Shown here in pieces: positions 5,610 to 13,858 of a stretch of 17,331 bases of DNA. Location of the stretch: the NCBI GenBank assembly GCA_016791325.1, contig JAEUMU010000112.1:1-17331 (forward strand), written 5' to 3'. The DNA is from Hyphomonadaceae bacterium (lineage in GTDB: Bacteria > Pseudomonadota > Alphaproteobacteria > Caulobacterales > Aquidulcibacteraceae). Within the stretch, counting starts at the first letter, position 1. Each line of letters starts with the position of its first letter. The notes under the pieces were generated by a model that saw nothing but the letters and a program-made list of their open reading frames with translations, was not told the DNA's origin and made no database searches. Both the position numbers and the translations under genes were made by a program.

Positions 5610-8216
5610 ATGCAACTGTTCCGGCCGGCCGTATTTCTGATCGCGCTGTTTGCGCTCATCGTCGCCGCGCCGGGCGCCAGCGCGCAACGGCAATGGTTAG
5701 AGGGCGAACCGACGCCCTTGCGCTACGAAATCGCCATCACGCCCGACGCCGACGCGGGCGTGTTCTCGGGCGAAGCGCGCATCAGCATCGAAACCGCCAC
5801 GCCGCTTGAAGCTGTCACGCTGAACGCGCTTGATCTCACGATTGCGCGAGCGAGCATTGATGGCGTAGCCGCCGCAGTCCGCGTGGACGAAGCCGCCCAG
5901 ACAATCACTCTAACGCCCCGCCGCCCGATTGCCTCAGGGCGCCATACGCTCCATTTTGTCTATTCCGGCCGCATCTATGATGAGGCCTACGGCCTGTTCC
6001 GCGTTTCCTACACCGCCGATGGCCGGGAACGCCGCGCCCTGGCGACACAGTTTCAGCCGGGCGACGCCCGCCGCTTCGCGCCGATGTGGGACCAGCCGGA
6101 CCGCCGCGCCATCTTCTCCCTGACCGTGACCGGCCCCAGCGATCAGATGCCAGTTTCCAACATGCCGGCGCTGCGCACCGCGCCCCTTTCCGGCAACCGC
6201 ACCCGCACAACATTCGCCGACACGCCCTCCATGCCTTCCTACCTGTTGTTTCTCGGGCTTGGTGATTTCGAGCGCGTTTCGATGGAGGTGGATGGGGTCG
6301 ATTTGGGTGTCATTGTGCGGCGCGGTCAAGGCGAACGCGCGCGCTATGCGCTGCAGGCCGGCGCGGAATCGCTGCGGTATTTCACCGAGTATTTCGGCAT
6401 TCCCTATCCCCTGCCAAAGCTCGACATGATCGGCGTGCCCGGCGCGGGCGGCTTTGGTGCAATGGAGAACTGGGGCGCCATTCTCTATTTTGACCAATAC
6501 CTCCTGCTCGATGCTAATTCGAGTGAAGCTGATCGGCGCACTGTGTTCGAGTTTGTTGCGCACGAAGTTGCGCACCAATGGTTTGGCAATCTCGTCACCA
6601 TGGCGTGGTGGGACGATCTTTGGCTCAATGAAGGCTTCGCCTCCTGGATGGCCGCGAAGGCGATGGAAGCCACCCATCCCGACTGGCGCCCGTGGCTGGC
6701 GCAACAGGCCGGCGGCACGACGACGGCCATGGCGCTGGACGCGCGCGAAGGCACCCACCCAGTAGTGCAAACCGTCAACACTATCGACGAGGCCAACCTG
6801 GCCTTCGACACCATCACCTATGAAAAAGGGCTCGCCGTCATTCGCATGCTTGAAGCCTATATTGGCGAAGACGATTTCCGCCGCGGCGTGCGCGACTATC
6901 TCTCGGCTCATGTGTACGGCAACGCGCAAACTGAAGATCTCTGGCGCGCCGTGCAGGCGGCGTCGGGGCAGCCGGTGTTGGAGATCGCACGCAATTTTAC
7001 GGCGCAGCCTGGCTATCCGCTGCTAACCGTGACCGGGGCCGAGTGCCAGGGGCGCGTACGCTCAACGCAGCTCTCCATCGCCCAGCGGCGCTTCGCCATG
7101 GACCAGGCTTCGCGCACGGACGAACTCTGGGAGATTCCAGTTGTAGCCCGGCGACTCAACGGCGGGGCGGTGCGCGGCGTTCTGCCCGCGCAGGCCCAAT
7201 CTGCACTCGACGTCGGTCCTGCGTGTGGCCCCTACATCGTCAACGCCGGCCAATCCGGCTTCTTCCGCGTGCTTTACGACCGCACCAATTTCACCGCACT
7301 GACGCGGAATTTCCCAAGTCTCGCCGCAGAGGATCAGCTCGGCCTGCTCTTGGATTATTGGGAATTTGGCCGCAGCGGCGATGCGCCATTTTCAGCTTAT
7401 CTCGAGCTCGCCGCCGCCATCCCGGCCGATGCCGATGGCGTCATCATTCAGGATACTATCGCCGATATGTCGGCCCTGGTCGGCTATGCTGCTGGACGGC
7501 CCAGCGAAACGGCGGTGCGTGCGCACGCCATCGCCACCTTGCGTCCCTTCTTCCAGCGCATTGGTTGGGATGCGCGGGCGGGCGAAAGCGCAAATGACTC
7601 GATCGCGCGCGCTAGTCTGATCGCGGCTTTGGGCGCGCTTGGCGAAGAGCCCGTCATCGCTGAAGCGCGGCGGCGCGTCGAGCAGAACGACTTGCCCGGT
7701 CCGATCCGCAGCGCCGTGCTCGGCGTCTATGCGGCGCGTGCGGATGCTGCGATCTACGACACCCTGCTTGCGCAGGCCCGCGGCGCCGATGATTTCGTTG
7801 AACAGCGCCGCGCTTGGTTGCGCCTGGCTTCAACCCGCGATCCAGCCCTGGCGCGGCGCACGCTCGAACTCACGCTCGGCGAAGACATTCCCCGACAGAT
7901 TCGCATCCAGGTGATCACGGCCATCGGCGGCAATCACCCACGCATGGCGTGGGACTTCCTGGTCTCGCATCGCCCCGCCGTGGAGACCCTGCTCGACCCG
8001 CTGCAACGGCTGGAATATCCCCCGAACCTGGCCGAGCTAAGCGCCGATCCCGCCATCGCCGATGAGCTGGAGGCTTACGCGGCCAATTTCCCCGAAGGCG
8101 CGCGCCCCACAGTGGCGGCGGCCGCCGCCGCCATCCGCCTGCGCGCGCAGACTATCGCCCAGCACATGCCGGCAGCCGAAGCGTGGATCGCGCAGCGCCG
8201 CCCGCGGCAGCGCTAG
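5610..8216 (+). CDS. Secreted M1-family zinc aminopeptidase
   Basis: 868 aa metallopeptidase that removes N-terminal residues from peptides. Signal peptide 1-25 with cleavage ASA|Q suggests export to the periplasm or beyond. Aminopeptidase N-type beta domain first; then the substrate-anchoring GAMEN motif (283-287), zinc site HEVAH (318-322) with the third ligand Glu341 in WLNEGFASWMA, giving the canonical HExxH-18-E, and Tyr404 in ITYEKG, the transition-state tyrosine. A long helical C-terminal domain (~520-868) resembles the ERAP1-like C-terminal repeat. All key residues are intact. The start follows GGGGGA by 4 nt. It stands alone: 93 bp after the TIR partner gene and 48 bp before lptC, with no shared pathway evident. 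Confidence 0.96.
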   Translation: MQLFRPAVFLIALFALIVAAPGASAQRQWLEGEPTPLRYEIAITPDADAGVFSGEARISIETATPLEAVTLNALDLTIARASIDGVAAAVRVDEAAQTITLTPRRPIASGRHTLHFVYSGRIYDEAYGLFRVSYTADGRERRALATQFQPGDARRFAPMWDQPDRRAIFSLTVTGPSDQMPVSNMPALRTAPLSGNRTRTTFADTPSMPSYLLFLGLGDFERVSMEVDGVDLGVIVRRGQGERARYALQAGAESLRYFTEYFGIPYPLPKLDMIGVPGAGGFGAMENWGAILYFDQYLLLDANSSEADRRTVFEFVAHEVAHQWFGNLVTMAWWDDLWLNEGFASWMAAKAMEATHPDWRPWLAQQAGGTTTAMALDAREGTHPVVQTVNTIDEANLAFDTITYEKGLAVIRMLEAYIGEDDFRRGVRDYLSAHVYGNAQTEDLWRAVQAASGQPVLEIARNFTAQPGYPLLTVTGAECQGRVRSTQLSIAQRRFAMDQASRTDELWEIPVVARRLNGGAVRGVLPAQAQSALDVGPACGPYIVNAGQSGFFRVLYDRTNFTALTRNFPSLAAEDQLGLLLDYWEFGRSGDAPFSAYLELAAAIPADADGVIIQDTIADMSALVGYAAGRPSETAVRAHAIATLRPFFQRIGWDARAGESANDSIARASLIAALGALGEEPVIAEARRRVEQNDLPGPIRSAVLGVYAARADAAIYDTLLAQARGADDFVEQRRAWLRLASTRDPALARRTLELTLGEDIPRQIRIQVITAIGGNHPRMAWDFLVSHRPAVETLLDPLQRLEYPPNLAELSADPAIADELEAYAANFPEGARPTVAAAAAAIRLRAQTIAQHMPAAEAWIAQRRPRQR

Positions 8217-8233
8217 CGCAAGCCGCCTTGCTT

Positions 8234-8248
8234 CCGCCCCGGAGGCGG
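8234..8248 (+). other. GC-rich hairpin between the peptidase gene and lptC
   Basis: CCGCC-CCGGA-GGCGG: 5-bp stem, 5-nt loop, 18 nt after the peptidase stop. It has no following T-run, so it is not a standard intrinsic terminator; it may stabilise an mRNA end or be chance in GC-rich DNA. Confidence 0.25.
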
Positions 8249-8264
8249 GCCAAAAGCCGGGGCG

Positions 8265-8912
8265 ATGACCGCCCACGCCCACACCGCAGACTTTGTCTGG
8301 GAGCCGCGGCGCGCGCACTCGCTTAAGGCGGCGCGGCAGCGCTCGCGTCTCATCGCGGCGTTGCGGCGTATCTTCGTCGCGTGCGCTGGGGCGTCCTTCG
8401 CCTCCGTTTTCGTGTTCATGGCCGCGCACGCGATCGAAGGCGGCTTCGCCATGGGCCAGTACGCCGCCGCCGAGCCGCTCCGGATGATCAACCCCAGATT
8501 TATTGGCCGGACCGACCGTGGCGGGCCCTACCAGCTTTCCGCGGAGTTCGCTGAGCGGCCGCGAGGCGAAAATCAGCCCATCGAGCTGATCGCGCCCGTT
8601 TATCGGACCCAGGCCGGCACGATCATGCTGGCCCCGCGTGGGACTTATGACGAAGCCGCCGGCACACTGATTTTCCAGGGGGAAGTCATGTTCGCCGATA
8701 GTGGCGGCAACCGCTTCACCACCCCCAACATGGCGGTGGATCTGGAGCAAGGGACGCTCCAGGGCCGCGGCGGGGTCACGGGCGCGGGGCCTCTTGGCGT
8801 GCTCCAGGCCGACGCCTATGAATTACGCGAGAGCGACCGCGCCCTGGTTCTGCGCGGCAACGTGCGCGGCCAAATCCCGGACCGCCAACAACAGGGAGAG
8901 GCAAGTCCATGA
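8265..8912 (+). CDS. lptC: LPS export ABC transporter periplasmic protein LptC
   Basis: 215 aa bitopic inner-membrane protein that takes LPS from the LptBFG transporter and passes it to LptA. A basic cytoplasmic N-terminus (RRAHSLKAARQRSRLIAALRR) precedes one transmembrane helix at ~35-56, then a periplasmic beta-jellyroll region: EPLRMINPRFIGRTDRG (~69-85), PIELIAPVYR, TIMLAPRGTYDEAAGTLIF, NMAVDLEQGTLQGRGGV. The recurring short strands and the position directly before lptA identify it. No strong Shine-Dalgarno is visible before the ATG. The last codons overlap lptA by ATGA (8909-8912), so the two are translationally coupled. The rnd/kdsC genes that often precede lptC are absent; a peptidase gene lies upstream instead. 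Confidence 0.9.
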   Translation: MTAHAHTADFVWEPRRAHSLKAARQRSRLIAALRRIFVACAGASFASVFVFMAAHAIEGGFAMGQYAAAEPLRMINPRFIGRTDRGGPYQLSAEFAERPRGENQPIELIAPVYRTQAGTIMLAPRGTYDEAAGTLIFQGEVMFADSGGNRFTTPNMAVDLEQGTLQGRGGVTGAGPLGVLQADAYELRESDRALVLRGNVRGQIPDRQQQGEASP

Positions 8913-9466
8913 GGTCCATCCTCGCCGCCGGCGCATTCCTGGCCGCGGCCCTTTGTGCCGCTCCCGCCATGGCCCAACTCAGTGAAGGCGGGGGGCCGGT
9001 TTCGTATTCAGCCGATAACCTGGAGTATTTCGACGCCGAACGCCGCCTGGTGCTGATCGGCGACGTCGATATCGTCCAGAATGACGCCCGCCTGCGGGCT
9101 GATCGCATCACCCTCTTCTTCAGCCAGTCCAGCGGTGCTGGCGTCGCTCAAACTCCTGGGGACAACCAGCCCGGCCTCGGCTCAGGCGATATCGAGCGCA
9201 TGATTGCCGAGGGGGAGGTCTATTATGTCCGTCCGGCCCAATCAGCGCGCGGCAACCGCGCCGTCTATGAGGTCGCCAACGATAGCGTGACCTTCACCGG
9301 CAACGTCGTGGTGGCGTCCGAGGAGAACGTCATTCGCGGCGAAACGCTGGTGCTCCAGATCGGCACCCGCCGGACAACCATCCGGCCGCAGCCGGGCCAG
9401 CGCGTGCGCGGCGTGTTCGTGCCCAGCGAAAACCAGGGCCAACCCGCCCAGCAACAGGGCCGATAG
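8909..9466 (+). CDS. lptA: LPS transport periplasmic bridge protein LptA
   Basis: 185 aa. Signal peptide 1-22 ends AMA|Q (Cys16 is not in a proper lipobox, so cleavage by signal peptidase I is expected). The mature part is an OstA/LptA beta-jellyroll, ~28-165: VSYSADNLEYFDAERRLVLI, GDVDIVQNDARLRADRITLFF, and later NRAVYEVANDSVTFTGNVVV and NVIRGETLVLQIGTRRTTI, the usual repeating strand pattern. LptA oligomers form the periplasmic bridge to LptD. A GS-rich loop (~70-90) interrupts the jellyroll, common in alphaproteobacterial forms. AGGGAGAGG, about 6 nt before the ATG, serves as ribosome site inside lptC. The C-terminus is Gln/Pro-rich (ENQGQPAQQQGR). Confidence 0.95.
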   Translation: MRSILAAGAFLAAALCAAPAMAQLSEGGGPVSYSADNLEYFDAERRLVLIGDVDIVQNDARLRADRITLFFSQSSGAGVAQTPGDNQPGLGSGDIERMIAEGEVYYVRPAQSARGNRAVYEVANDSVTFTGNVVVASEENVIRGETLVLQIGTRRTTIRPQPGQRVRGVFVPSENQGQPAQQQGR

Positions 9467-9515
9467 AGCCTCCGTTGACCCAAACTTCACGAAATCTTAG
9501 CCGCGGCAGGTGGAT

Positions 9516-10283
9516 ATGAGCCCTGAGGGCGCTGCAAGCCGTACGGCCACTGCCCAGACCGCCTTAGGCGGGCTGAGCGCGGTTAAGCTAGGCAAATCCT
9601 ATCGCGGCCGCCGCGTGGTCAAGGATGTCTCCTTGACTGTCGATCGCGGTGAGGTCGTCGGTCTGTTGGGCCCCAACGGAGCAGGCAAAACCACCTGCTT
9701 CTATATGATCACGGGGCTCGTACGCGTGGACCAGGGGCAAATCTTGTTGGACGGCCAAGACGTCACAACACTGCCCATGTACCAGCGGGCGCGGCTTGGC
9801 GTGGGGTATCTCCCGCAGGAGCCGTCGATCTTCCGTGGTTTGACCGTCGAACAGAACGTCATGTCGGTGGTCGAGCTGCACGAGCGTAACCGCTCGAAGC
9901 GGCGCGACATCGTCGATGGCCTGCTCGCCGAACTGCGCGTCGATCACCTTAAAGACGCCCCTGCCACCGCCCTTTCCGGCGGTGAGCGGCGGCGGGTCGA
10001 AATTGCGCGGGCTCTGGCGACGCGGCCGTCCTTCATGCTGCTCGACGAGCCTTTCGCTGGTATCGATCCGCTTGCCATCAACGACATCCGGGAGCTCGTG
10101 CTGTTCTTGAAGAACCGCGGCCTCGGCATTCTGATCACCGACCACAATGTGCGCGAGACGCTGCAGATCGTGGATCGTGCTTCGATCATGTTCGACGGCG
10201 AAGTGATGTTCGAAGGCTCCCCTCAAGAGGTGATGTCTTCGGCGGTCGTTCGCGAAAGGTATCTCGGCAAAGATTACCATTAG
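9516..10283 (+). CDS. lptB: LPS export ABC transporter ATPase LptB
   Basis: 255 aa cytoplasmic ATPase that powers LPS extraction with LptFG. Walker A GPNGAGKTT (52-60), Q-loop in YLPQEPSIFRGLTVEQN (the LptB-typical form), signature LSGGERRRVEIARAL (153-167), Walker B FMLLDEPFAGIDP (Asp177-Glu178), and H-loop ITDHNVRETL. The start is taken at ATG 9516, preceded by AGGTGG; a GTG at 9510 would add two residues and is possible. A short extra N-terminal stretch (~1-20) precedes the ABC fold. It lies 49 bp after lptA and 13 bp before rpoN, an arrangement conserved in Proteobacteria. lptF/lptG are not in the window. Confidence 0.97.
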   Translation: MSPEGAASRTATAQTALGGLSAVKLGKSYRGRRVVKDVSLTVDRGEVVGLLGPNGAGKTTCFYMITGLVRVDQGQILLDGQDVTTLPMYQRARLGVGYLPQEPSIFRGLTVEQNVMSVVELHERNRSKRRDIVDGLLAELRVDHLKDAPATALSGGERRRVEIARALATRPSFMLLDEPFAGIDPLAINDIRELVLFLKNRGLGILITDHNVRETLQIVDRASIMFDGEVMFEGSPQEVMSSAVVRERYLGKDYH

Positions 10284-10296
10284 AGCGGGGCCGCCC

Positions 10297-11775
10297 ATGG
10301 CGATGACCCCCCGCTTAGAGCTGCGCCAGGGCCAGGCCCTGGTGATGACGCCGCAGCTGCAGCAGGCAATCAAGCTGCTGCAGCTCTCCAACATCGAGCT
10401 CACCGAGTTCGTGGAATCCGAACTCGAACGCAATCCGCTGCTAGAGCGCGACGAGACGCAAGCGGAAGCCAAGAAGAACGATGATGGCGGCGACGCGCAG
10501 GCCCTAGAGTTCGAGAGCGGCATGGCCCCGGCGGAGGCCGCCCTCGATATCAGCGTCGCCGATATCGCCCCTGATCTCAGCGCGGGCGAACTGGCCGAAG
10601 CCGGCGCGGCGCCGCTGACGGATTGGTCGAAGGCCTCCTCAGGCAAGAGCTTCGACGACCTCCCCGGCCTGGAAGAAACGCTGACGCAAGACATCAGCCT
10701 GGCCGAACACCTTGACGCACAGCTCACTCAAGCCGGCCTCTCGCCGATGGAGCGCATGATCGGCGGCGTGCTTATCGATGCCGTCGACGATTGGGGCTAT
10801 ATGCGCGCCGATCTGATCGAACTGGCCGGCCGAATCGGCGCGCCTTATCCGCTGGTGGTGCGCGTGCTGGAAATCATGCAGGGCTTTGAGCCCACCGGCG
10901 TGATGGCGCGCGACATTCCCGAATGCCTAGCGCTGCAGCTGAAAGAGCGCGATCGCTTTGATCCGGCGATGGAAAAGCTGCTCGCTCATCTCGATCTGCT
11001 GGCCAAGGGCCATACGGAGCGCCTGCAGACGATCTGCGGCGTCGATCGCGAAGATCTGGCGGAGATGATCAGCGAAATCCGCGCGCTGACGCCCAAGCCG
11101 GGGGCGGCGTTCGGCGGTGCGCCGGCGCAAACCGTGGCGCCCGATGTCTATGTCAAGCAAGCGCCCGACGGCACATGGATGGTCGAGCTCAACAGCGATA
11201 CCATGCCGCGCGTGCTAATGAATCAGCGCTATTACGCGACTGTGTCAAAAACCGCCAAACGCGAGGAAGATAAGCAATTCCTGCAAGAATGCGCCGCGAA
11301 CGCGTCATGGCTGGTGAAAAGCCTCGATCAGCGCGCCCGCACCATTCTCAAAGTCGCGCGCGAAATCGTGCGCGTGCAGGATGGCTTCTTCGCCTATGGC
11401 GTGGCGCATTTGAAGCCGCTGAACCTCAAGACCGTCGCCGCCGCGATCGACATGCACGAGAGCACCGTCTCACGCGTCACGTCGAACAAATACATCTCCT
11501 GCGCACGCGGCGTGTTTGAGCTGAAATATTTCTTCACCGCCTCGATCAATTCCGCCGATGGCGGCGAGGCGCACTCCGCCGAAGCCGTGCGCCACCAGAT
11601 CAAGGGCCTGGTCGAGCAAGAAACCCCGGCAGACATCCTCTCGGACGACCGGATCGTTGAAATCCTCCGCGGCCAAGGCATCGATATCGCCCGCCGAACG
11701 GTCGCAAAATATCGCGAAAGCTTGCGTATCCCCAGCAGCGTCGAACGCAAACGCAAATTGGCGAGCGGGTTCTAA
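10297..11775 (+). CDS. rpoN: RNA polymerase sigma-54 factor RpoN
   Basis: 492 aa. Region I, the activator-responsive Gln/Leu-rich segment, is at ~5-48 (LELRQGQALVMTPQLQQAIK and on to ELERNPLLERD). An acidic region II follows (~49-120), then the core-binding domain (~125-310). The DNA-binding helix-turn-helix is at ~376-398 (NLKTVAAAIDMHESTVSRVTSN), and the RpoN box ARRTVAKYRE is intact at 465-474, followed by SLRIPSSVERKRK. Directs transcription at -24/-12 promoters with enhancer-binding activators (nitrogen, motility and envelope genes). Starts 13 nt after lptB, with only a weak GAGCGGGG upstream, so it is probably read with the lpt genes. A second ATG is two codons in. The usual neighbour hpf is displaced by about 2.1 kb. 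Confidence 0.98.
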   Translation: MAMTPRLELRQGQALVMTPQLQQAIKLLQLSNIELTEFVESELERNPLLERDETQAEAKKNDDGGDAQALEFESGMAPAEAALDISVADIAPDLSAGELAEAGAAPLTDWSKASSGKSFDDLPGLEETLTQDISLAEHLDAQLTQAGLSPMERMIGGVLIDAVDDWGYMRADLIELAGRIGAPYPLVVRVLEIMQGFEPTGVMARDIPECLALQLKERDRFDPAMEKLLAHLDLLAKGHTERLQTICGVDREDLAEMISEIRALTPKPGAAFGGAPAQTVAPDVYVKQAPDGTWMVELNSDTMPRVLMNQRYYATVSKTAKREEDKQFLQECAANASWLVKSLDQRARTILKVAREIVRVQDGFFAYGVAHLKPLNLKTVAAAIDMHESTVSRVTSNKYISCARGVFELKYFFTASINSADGGEAHSAEAVRHQIKGLVEQETPADILSDDRIVEILRGQGIDIARRTVAKYRESLRIPSSVERKRKLASGF

Positions 11776-11798
11776 GCGCGCTGAGTTCGGCGCTTTTT
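11774..11798 (+). terminator. Candidate intrinsic terminator after rpoN
   Basis: AAGCGC (11774-11779) pairs with GCGCTT (11790-11795) across a 10-nt loop, and five Ts run at 11794-11798. The stem starts in the rpoN stop codon. The stem is short, so termination may be partial; it would separate the lpt-rpoN unit from the DUF2785 gene. Confidence 0.45.
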
Positions 11799-11836
11799 CA
11801 GTATTCTGAGAGATGATCGGCGGCTACGCTGCACCA

Positions 11837-12721
11837 ATGCGGCGGCTTGCCTTGCTCCTAACAGCCTTGCTCGCGGCCTGCGCCAGCGCGTTCGCCGAGC
11901 CACAGGACTGCCCGCCTGCGGGGTATGACCGCGCACGGCTGGAAGCTCTGCGTGAGGCCGGCTGGGCGATCGCCAGCGTGCAGGAGCGGCGCGCCTTCGC
12001 GCTCGCGTTGCCGCGATGCCTAGCCTCATCCGACCCATTTCTACGGGATGCCGTGGCGTTTGAGGGTCTTGCGCGCATGCTCCGCTCCGGCCAGCTCGAC
12101 CAAGGCGCCCAAAACGCTCTCATCGTCGAAGTGCTGCCGCGACTGGAAAGCCGCGAGCCCGGCGGCTTTGAGGCTTCTTTTGCAGCACTCACGCTTTCTG
12201 AGCTGGTTCGCGCCGAACGGATCAGCAGCCATTTCACCGATGACATGCGCGCCGATGTGCTCGATCGCTCTATTCAGTATTTCCAGGGCGTACACGATTA
12301 TCGCGGCTTCGATGCGCAAGAGGGCTGGCGCCACGGTGTAGCGCATGGCGCTGATTTGCTGATGCAGCTTGCGCTCAACGAAAGCCTCGGCCGCGAAGAT
12401 CTGCTGCGCATCCGCGACGCCATCGCCACACAAGTCGCGCCCGAAGAGCATTTCTACATTTACGGGGAAAGCGCACGGCTCGCGCGAGTCATCAGCGCCA
12501 TCTCGCGTCGCGGGCTGATTACGGAGGACGAATGGACGCAATGGTTCGCGCGCTTCCCCTCCTCTGGTGAGGATGTTTATGCATCGCAGGCCGGTCTCGC
12601 CTGGCGCCACAACACGCTCGCGTTCTTGCAGGCGGTCTGGTTCAACGCGCGCAGCAGCGAAGAAACCGCCGATGACGCCGTGCTGCCTGGGGTGGAAGCG
12701 GCGCTGCGGGCAATGCCCTAG
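11837..12721 (+). CDS. Secreted DUF2785-family protein
   Basis: 294 aa from the chosen ATG; an upstream in-frame ATG at 11813 would add eight residues in front of the signal and neither has a clear ribosome site. The signal MRRLALLLTALLAAC contains LAAC, a good lipobox (Cys15), although AFA|EP cleavage by signal peptidase I is also possible. The body is helical, with the motif RGFDAQEGWRHGVAHGADLL (~156-175), the hallmark of DUF2785, carrying two His residues and an Asp that look like an active or metal site. Function unknown. It sits between rpoN and hpf, where other Proteobacteria usually have no gene, and its TAG stop overlaps the stop of the opposing EamA gene. Confidence 0.82.
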   Translation: MRRLALLLTALLAACASAFAEPQDCPPAGYDRARLEALREAGWAIASVQERRAFALALPRCLASSDPFLRDAVAFEGLARMLRSGQLDQGAQNALIVEVLPRLESREPGGFEASFAALTLSELVRAERISSHFTDDMRADVLDRSIQYFQGVHDYRGFDAQEGWRHGVAHGADLLMQLALNESLGREDLLRIRDAIATQVAPEEHFYIYGESARLARVISAISRRGLITEDEWTQWFARFPSSGEDVYASQAGLAWRHNTLAFLQAVWFNARSSEETADDAVLPGVEAALRAMP

Positions 12722-13635
12722 CTGGCGTTGCGCACGCGCAGCAGCAGCACTTGGCCCGCAAGCACAAGCCCCACGCCGCCCAACGCCGCCAAACCCCAGC
12801 TTTTTCCCTCGAACAGCGCCGAAACCACCATGGCCACGGGCGGCGTCAGCGCCGAAATGTAGGACGCCGTCGAATAGCCGCGCCGGCGCGCCAAGCCATA
12901 ATAGAGCACGAACGCGACGACCGAACCGATGATGGCCAGATGCAGCAATGAAAGAATGTAGGGCGCGCTCCACTCAAACGCCCATGTCCGCCCTGTCGCC
13001 AGCGCGAATAGCGCCAGCAACGCTGAACCATAGGCCATCGCCCAGGCTGAAGAAGCAGCCACGCCTGCGCCTGCGACCTCAGCCTTGCGCGCAAAGATGT
13101 TGCCAATCGCCGCCGCCACGACACCCGCGAAAGTGAGCCCGATGCCAAGCATCGCGCGTTCGCTCATCTGCGCCGTGGCGAGTTCCTCCCAGCACAGCAG
13201 CAGCACGCCGGCGATGCCCAAGGCCGCGGCAAGCCATGCCAGCAAGGGCGCGCGCTGGCCGAAGGCGATGCGGAAGCCGATCAGATTCACAAACGCCAAC
13301 GCCGCGAACACAACCGCGACCACCGCCGACGTCACGCGTTCCTCGGCCCAATAGACGAAGGCGTAGTCGATCGCGAACGTAAAGAGTCCAACGCCAAATG
13401 CGCCTACGTGCTGGGCGCGTGTCAGCGCGACGCGCTCCCGGCGCACAGCGCACCACGCAAACAACAGCATCGCGGCCAGCGAAAATCGGTAGGTGATCGA
13501 AACAATGGGGTCGACCACACCCAGTTGGTGCGTAATCGCATACCAAGTCGTGCCCCAGGCGAGCGTGCATACGGCGATGGCGCCAATATCGCCCAGCCCC
13601 GCCCGCGCCCCTGGCGCGGCGCCTGCGACAGTCAT
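12718..13635 (-). CDS. EamA/DMT-superfamily transporter
   Basis: 305 aa inner-membrane protein, about ten hydrophobic helices in two EamA repeats (~15-148 and ~160-300). Family-type segments: LAWGTTWYAITHQLGVVDP in helix 1-2, AALAFVNLIGFRI mid-repeat, and YYGLARRRGYSTASYISALT followed by PPVAMVVSALFEGKS near the end. Members export or import amino acids, purines or other small metabolites; substrate unknown. The start at 13635 is supported by GGGGGAGG about 7 nt upstream and gives the usual length; the longer frame to 13731 has a non-membrane extension and no ribosome site. It is antisense to the flow of the lpt-rpoN-hpf-ptsN block and shares the 223-bp upstream region with hpf. Confidence 0.92.
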   Translation of the reverse strand: MTVAGAAPGARAGLGDIGAIAVCTLAWGTTWYAITHQLGVVDPIVSITYRFSLAAMLLFAWCAVRRERVALTRAQHVGAFGVGLFTFAIDYAFVYWAEERVTSAVVAVVFAALAFVNLIGFRIAFGQRAPLLAWLAAALGIAGVLLLCWEELATAQMSERAMLGIGLTFAGVVAAAIGNIFARKAEVAGAGVAASSAWAMAYGSALLALFALATGRTWAFEWSAPYILSLLHLAIIGSVVAFVLYYGLARRRGYSTASYISALTPPVAMVVSALFEGKSWGLAALGGVGLVLAGQVLLLRVRNAS

Positions 13636-13750
13636 GGCCGACCTCCCCCGTCCCGGACCCGCCCGGAGCCCACAAATGAAGCGCGTCGCGCCAATCTCAA
13701 AGGCGCCCGCGACCAGTGCGCCATTAAGCACGTCTGAAGCCGCCAGCGCG

Positions 13751-13779
13751 TTGACCCCCCCGACCGCGAGGCATACCCT
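13751..13779 (+). promoter_or_regulatory. Candidate sigma-70 promoter of hpf
   Basis: TTGACC (13751-13756, 5 of 6 to -35 consensus), 17-nt spacer, TACCCT (13774-13779, only the T-A-T core of -10). Predicted leader of about 70 nt includes the short inverted repeat CCTTG/CAAGG at 13801-13816. No sigma-54 (GG-N10-GC) site was recognised in this spacer. The rest of 13636-13858 shows nothing else I can support. Confidence 0.35.
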
Positions 13780-13858
13780 TTGAAAGTCGATCGGGACGCG
13801 CCTTGAGGGGCCAAGGCCCGGTTTCCGAGCCCGGATTGAAACCCAGGAGGCTCATTTC

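Noticed and set aside
5934..6929. Minus-strand 331-codon open frame inside the M1 peptidase gene
   Set aside because: It lies opposite the intact GAMEN and HExxH region of the peptidase and has no family features.
9588..10727. Minus-strand 379-codon open frame opposite lptB and rpoN
   Set aside because: It spans two essential-type genes on the other strand and its sequence is low-complexity Ser/Arg; no start signal.
12041..12973. Minus-strand 310-codon open frame overlapping the DUF2785 and EamA genes
   Set aside because: It conflicts with two better-supported genes and shows only Arg/Ala/Gly-rich shadow composition.
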